A stretch of 8,516 nt of DNA from CAZNER01 sp964572065. GTDB taxonomy: Bacteria > Patescibacteriota > Dojkabacteria > JAHIVN01. The notes under the pieces were generated by a model. That model saw only the letters and a program-made list of their open reading frames with translations. It was not told the origin of the DNA and did no database searches. The stretch lies in contig CAZNER010000081.1 of NCBI GenBank assembly GCA_964572065.1, forward strand, positions 1 through 8,516, in the 5' to 3' direction. The position numbers were made by a program, and so were the translations under genes. Shown here one piece after another: positions 6,393-8,516 of the stretch (the first letter of the stretch is position 1; each line of letters begins with the position of its first letter).

Positions 6393-7186
6393 AAGTTAAA
6401 ATTAATGACAAAGAAATTTATTACGATGGTTGGTTACATAATGAATTTAGTTTAATAAGAGACCAGATAATAAAAAAGGATTGGGATTGGGTTACATTCA
6501 TAGATGGTATAGAAGGGTGTGGAAAGTCTACATTAGCTCAGCAATTAGCTTTGTTATGTGACTCCACATTTAATATTGATAACATTTGTTTTACTGCTAA
6601 AGAATTTATTGCAAGAGTTAAAGCAGCTAATAAATATCAAGCTATTGTATTTGATGAGGCTTATGGTGCTATTGCATCTACTCAAACAGTAAATGCTATT
6701 TGTAAAACAATTGCTGACTTATTAAGTCAGATAAGACAAAAGAATTTATTTGTTTTTATTGTTGCACCTACGTTTTTTGACATTACAAGAAACATAGCTA
6801 TTTGGAGAAGTAAAAGTTTAATCCATGTTTACTTAGGGCAGAACTATCAGCGAGGATTTTGGAGAGCATACACTACATCAAAGAAAAAGAATTTATATAT
6901 TCTTGGGAAGAAATTATATAATTATAACGCAGTATCTCCATCCGCACGTGGAAGGTTTACAAAACAATATACCGTAGATGAAGAGGCATACAGAAAGAAA
7001 AAGTTAGATGCATTTGAATCTATTGATAACACTACTGAGGCATCGCCTAAACCAGTACAACAAAGAAACACTTTAATTAAATTTTTACATAATAAACTAG
7101 AATACGACACGAGGTTTATTACTAACTTGCTTGATTCAGCAGACACACCGCTTGGAATCCGTCAAATTCAAAACATAGTAAAGTGA
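6389..7186 (+). CDS. P-loop ATPase, putative packaging/assembly or Zot-like motor
   Basis: The Walker A motif is GIEGCGKST at residues 40-48, and the Walker B is AIVFDEA at 85-91 with Asp89 and Glu90 as Mg-binding and catalytic residues. A third conserved-looking strand, FVFIVAPTFFDITR (121-134), follows QIRQKN and would place the sensor residue; Arg134 and Arg140 are candidate arginine fingers. The core resembles Zot-like and other compact viral or conjugative ATPases, but I cannot assign the family. Residues 161-175 are Lys-rich. The last 40 residues, containing TPLGIRQIQNIV, look like a helix-turn-helix that could grip DNA. There is no membrane segment. The start overlaps the upstream stop (ATGA) without a Shine-Dalgarno. 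Hydrolysing ATP to move DNA or drive particle assembly is the inferred role; a replication or DnaA-like function is not excluded. Confidence 0.87.
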   Translation: MKVKINDKEIYYDGWLHNEFSLIRDQIIKKDWDWVTFIDGIEGCGKSTLAQQLALLCDSTFNIDNICFTAKEFIARVKAANKYQAIVFDEAYGAIASTQTVNAICKTIADLLSQIRQKNLFVFIVAPTFFDITRNIAIWRSKSLIHVYLGQNYQRGFWRAYTTSKKKNLYILGKKLYNYNAVSPSARGRFTKQYTVDEEAYRKKKLDAFESIDNTTEASPKPVQQRNTLIKFLHNKLEYDTRFITNLLDSADTPLGIRQIQNIVK

Positions 7187-7232
7187 CGAATGAACGCAGG
7201 GCGCAATTATAGTTTAATTACTTAATAGAAAA
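7187..7232. other. Short spacer between ATPase and small membrane gene
   Basis: This 46-base gap breaks the otherwise overlapping rightward genes. It holds a TTTAATTA stretch at 7213-7220, too close to the ATG at 7233 to act as a standard TATA box for it. I see no convincing Shine-Dalgarno, hairpin or terminator here. An 11-codon frame from 7192 is too short to support. Confidence 0.4.
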
Positions 7233-7379
7233 ATGGGAGTTCCGTGGATAAGTATGGTTTGTATCGTTGGGGGTTTTTATTTAATTATTAATGGCTCACC
7301 ACTAACTAAAGTTCTTGGTGCAGTCATAATAATTATAATAATAGGTATCAATACTATAATTAAACTAAGGGATACATAA
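7233..7379 (+). CDS. 48-residue small two-TM membrane protein
   Basis: The frame begins MGVPWISMVCIVGGFYLIIN and ends KLRDT. Residues 3-20 and 26-43 are strongly hydrophobic (the second holds a run of six Ile), separated by a short NGSPLTK turn, giving a helical hairpin with a short charged C-terminus. No clear Shine-Dalgarno precedes the first ATG. The in-frame ATG at 7254 is an alternative start but would remove part of the first helix. The next gene follows after 18 bases. A frame this hydrophobic and ATG-initiated in an otherwise densely coding region is likely real, but its length leaves doubt. By context I infer a virion or host-membrane protein such as a minor envelope protein or holin-like factor; nothing decides between them. 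Confidence 0.6.
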   Translation: MGVPWISMVCIVGGFYLIINGSPLTKVLGAVIIIIIIGINTIIKLRDT

Positions 7380-7389
7380 TATATAGTAT

Positions 7390-7397
7390 GAGGTGGT
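7390..7397 (+). promoter_or_regulatory. Shine-Dalgarno GAGGTGGT deciding the start of the 143-residue gene
   Basis: GAGGTGGT is the closest match in the window to the archaeal consensus. The first ATG (7398) follows it directly, leaving only 2 bases after the GAGGTG core; the second ATG (7401) leaves 5. The second is the better-spaced start. Confidence 0.65.
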
Positions 7398-7829
7398 ATG
7401 ATGTTAGGTGAGAGTTATCCAAAAAAGGTTATGAAAAAATTAGGTTATGAATTTACAGTTGAAGAATTAATAGAGTTTGGTAAAATAGAAAAAGAGAATT
7501 ATAGTGATAATAAAGACATGGTTAATTTACATGATTTTATTATTACTTGTTTAGAATTTGAAATACTTCAAGATAAGTTGGCAAAGAAAAAAGGAGAAGA
7601 GAAAAAGAAATTTATTAAAGCTTATATGGAAGGGACTAAGTTTATGAAAGATGCAGCTGCGACTCTTGCCATTACTGCAAAAATTAAAGTACATACATTA
7701 GGTTATAAACACCCAGGAAGATTAAAAGTAATATGTGGAAAACAAGTTAAAAAGTATGAAGTGTTTTCTTTTCAAGGATTTTATTATAGAAGTGGAATGA
7801 GATATTTAAAAGCTGCACGGTTAAGATGA
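7398..7829 (+). CDS. 143-residue (or 142) basic soluble protein of unknown function
   Basis: No family is recognised. The protein starts with two consecutive Met codons, and the ribosome-site spacing favours the second at 7401. Residues 10-60 are acidic to mixed and helical (FTVEELIEFGKIEKEN). A charged helix follows with KKKGEEKKKFIKAY at about 63-76. The C-terminal third (from about residue 94) looks beta-rich and basic, with aromatic residues (KVHTLGYKHPGRLK, FSFQGFYYRSGMRYLKAARLR), a composition seen in nucleic-acid-binding proteins, but no defined fold can be named. It has no signal peptide or TM helix. Its stop overlaps the following gene by ATGA, so the two are coupled. A DNA- or RNA-binding accessory protein is only a guess. 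Confidence 0.78.
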   Translation: MMLGESYPKKVMKKLGYEFTVEELIEFGKIEKENYSDNKDMVNLHDFIITCLEFEILQDKLAKKKGEEKKKFIKAYMEGTKFMKDAAATLAITAKIKVHTLGYKHPGRLKVICGKQVKKYEVFSFQGFYYRSGMRYLKAARLR

Positions 7830-8134
7830 AAAACACAATAGCATTATTATTATCTATACTTGTAATAATAGTAATGCTTACTACTCTTTCTTATTATATA
7901 TACGGTGCTATGAAAATTGATAAAACATATGTTAATTGTATGAAAGAAAAAGCAGAAACGTACTGTTTAGATAAAGGAGGGGTAAAATCCATGTCACACA
8001 TTAAACCATATGTAAAATGTTTTGGCAGTAATAATAATAACAATACGTTTCCTTATATAAATATAAACACAGAAGTATTATATATATTTAATGAATCAGA
8101 AATAAATTCTTGTTGGATAAATGAAAAAAATTAA
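7826..8134 (+). CDS. 102-residue membrane-anchored or secreted four-cysteine protein
   Basis: Residues 4-27 are one hydrophobic helix after MKN, acting as a signal anchor or uncleaved signal peptide; no good cleavage site is evident. The remaining 75 residues would lie outside and hold four cysteines (38, 47, 65, 96), enough for two disulfides, plus two sequons (within the NNNNNT run at 69-74 and NES near 89). These traits fit a small extracellular domain, and a virion surface or superinfection-exclusion role would suit the context, though none is shown. No family is recognised. It overlaps the upstream gene by 4 bases and has no Shine-Dalgarno of its own. It is the last rightward gene; 17 bases separate its stop from that of the convergent gene. 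Confidence 0.78.
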   Translation: MKNTIALLLSILVIIVMLTTLSYYIYGAMKIDKTYVNCMKEKAETYCLDKGGVKSMSHIKPYVKCFGSNNNNNTFPYININTEVLYIFNESEINSCWINEKN

Positions 8135-8151
8135 AAAAAGAATGTAAAAAA
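8123..8151 (-). terminator. Poly-T terminator of the convergent minus-strand gene
   Basis: Read on the minus strand just after the stop at 8152, the DNA gives three T-runs of 6, 7 and 7 bases (plus-strand A-runs at 8146-8151, 8133-8139 and 8124-8130). Tandem T-runs are the known archaeal intrinsic terminator type. The outer run lies inside the last codons of the rightward 102-residue gene. Confidence 0.6.
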
Positions 8152-8159
8152 TTACATTC
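8140..8159. terminator. Small hairpin at the convergent gene ends
   Basis: GAATGTAA and TTACATTC form a perfect 8-bp stem around an AAAA loop. On the plus strand it follows the 102-residue stop and is followed by T-rich sequence; on the minus strand it includes the Met and stop codons of the 95-residue gene. The stem is AT-rich and weak, so its role in termination is uncertain. Confidence 0.4.
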
Positions 8160-8439
8160 CTTTAATCTTTTGGTAACCGAAGTAACCGCCAATTCCCATT
8201 AGACCAAGCACTCCTATGATAAGGCTTACTCCAGCCAGTTTACCTACATTTGGTAACTGTTCAAAGAAATTGCCTAAACCTTCTTGAGCTTTCTCAGTTG
8301 CGTTAGCTGCATAAGTTCCGCTTGTGAAAATACCAGCACTTCCATCCCAGAATACGCTTAATACGAACAGAGAAACTGCTCCTAGAATAACCATAGCAAA
8401 AAATGCTCCAATCCAAACCATCATTACTGTTGGCGTCAT
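8152..8439 (-). CDS. 95-residue two-TM protein, candidate major capsid/envelope protein
   Basis: TM1 covers about residues 7-30 and TM2 about 67-89. The 35-residue loop between them is polar (GTYAANATEKAQEG, then GLGNFFEQLPNVGKL), and a short basic tail KIKGM ends the protein. Length and the paired hydrophobic helices match the small major capsid proteins of spindle-shaped archaeal viruses, which form the lipid-containing shell. This is a match of architecture, not a demonstrated homology; a holin or small pilin-like protein are alternatives. It is set apart from its neighbours: transcribed alone, with its own promoter, a strong Shine-Dalgarno (GGGGTGAT, 3 bases from the ATG) and poly-T terminator, and about 41 percent GC by hand count on three rows. 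All of this fits an abundant product. The upstream sequence continues to the right edge. Confidence 0.8.
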   Translation of the reverse strand: MTPTVMMVWIGAFFAMVILGAVSLFVLSVFWDGSAGIFTSGTYAANATEKAQEGLGNFFEQLPNVGKLAGVSLIIGVLGLMGIGGYFGYQKIKGM

Positions 8440-8442
8440 GAT

Positions 8443-8450
8443 ATCACCCC
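8443..8450 (-). promoter_or_regulatory. Shine-Dalgarno GGGGTGAT of the 95-residue gene
   Basis: GGGGTGAT can pair along its whole length with the archaeal 16S 3' end, with one G-U pair. It ends 3 bases before the ATG at 8439. It is the strongest ribosome site on the minus strand, in line with high expression. Confidence 0.7.
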
Positions 8451-8480
8451 ATTTAAAACCATCTAATTGTGATTTTAATG

Positions 8481-8490
8481 TATATAATAT
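8481..8490 (-). promoter_or_regulatory. Candidate TATA promoter of the 95-residue gene
   Basis: On the minus strand, ATATTATATA is centred about 27 bases upstream of 8458. A start there gives a leader of about 20 bases that includes the Shine-Dalgarno. The BRE is not obvious. Farther upstream, the palindromes GTTTAAAC (8500-8507) and ATTTAAAT (8509-8516) are AT-rich and could hold an alternative box or a promoter for a gene beyond the right edge. Confidence 0.5.
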
Positions 8491-8516
8491 AGATAGGTTG
8501 TTTAAACTATTTAAAT

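Noticed and set aside
6922..7146. 74-codon minus-strand frame
   Set aside because: It is antisense to the ATPase C-terminus, without a promoter or ribosome site.
7187..7232. Attachment site, tRNA or small RNA in the gap
   Set aside because: No cloverleaf, no repeat elsewhere in the window and no clear promoter pairing could be seen.
8500..8516. GTTTAAAC and ATTTAAAT palindromes as a replication origin
   Set aside because: Such AT palindromes are expected by chance in this composition, there are no iterons, and the window ends here.

Overview
This AT-rich window reads like part of a small archaeal virus, or a virus-derived element, rather than a cellular chromosome. The archaeal reading rests on three things visible in the sequence. 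There are TATA-box-like promoters about 27 bases upstream of the predicted transcript starts, including one that predicts a leaderless mRNA. Termination appears to rely on runs of T. Internal genes carry G-rich Shine-Dalgarno sequences of the GGGGG(A/T)AT or GAGGTG type. The virus reading is inference from gene content: small dense genes, several membrane proteins, one P-loop ATPase, one LamG adhesin-like protein, one very large low-complexity structural-looking protein, and a 95-residue two-helix membrane protein that looks like the major capsid proteins of spindle-shaped archaeal viruses. No replication protein, integrase, tail gene, rRNA, tRNA or metabolic gene is present. The LamG and Ig-like adhesin style is common in DPANN archaea and also known from some spindle-shaped viruses, so the host cannot be fixed from this window.

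Layout. Bases 1-5747 form one leftward operon, read in the order: 898-residue glycine-rich and Thr/Pro-repeat protein, 165-residue soluble protein, 264-residue two-TM protein, 84-residue tail-anchored basic protein, and a secreted LamG protein cut by the left edge (492 codons visible). Gaps between these genes are 1 to 14 bases. Bases 5748-5863 are a divergent promoter region. Rightward from 5864 runs a tightly overlapping set: a 48-residue coiled-coil protein, a 129-residue helical protein and a 265-residue P-loop ATPase. After a 46-base gap come a 48-residue two-TM protein, a 143-residue basic protein and a 102-residue secreted or anchored cysteine protein ending at 8134. Converging on it is the 95-residue two-TM protein (8439 to 8152, minus strand), with its own promoter and a clearly higher GC content (about 41 percent by hand count on three sequence rows, against about 28 percent in a sampled row of the ATPase gene).

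How the parts may work together (inference). The leftward operon would make the virion attachment and membrane apparatus, with the LamG protein as the host-binding adhesin. The isolated GC-richer gene would make the abundant coat or membrane protein. The rightward ATPase cluster would power DNA packaging, assembly or extrusion. Two small genes (5864-6010 and 7233-7379) are easily missed because of their length. No base in the window lies in a gene-free stretch longer than about 120 bases.
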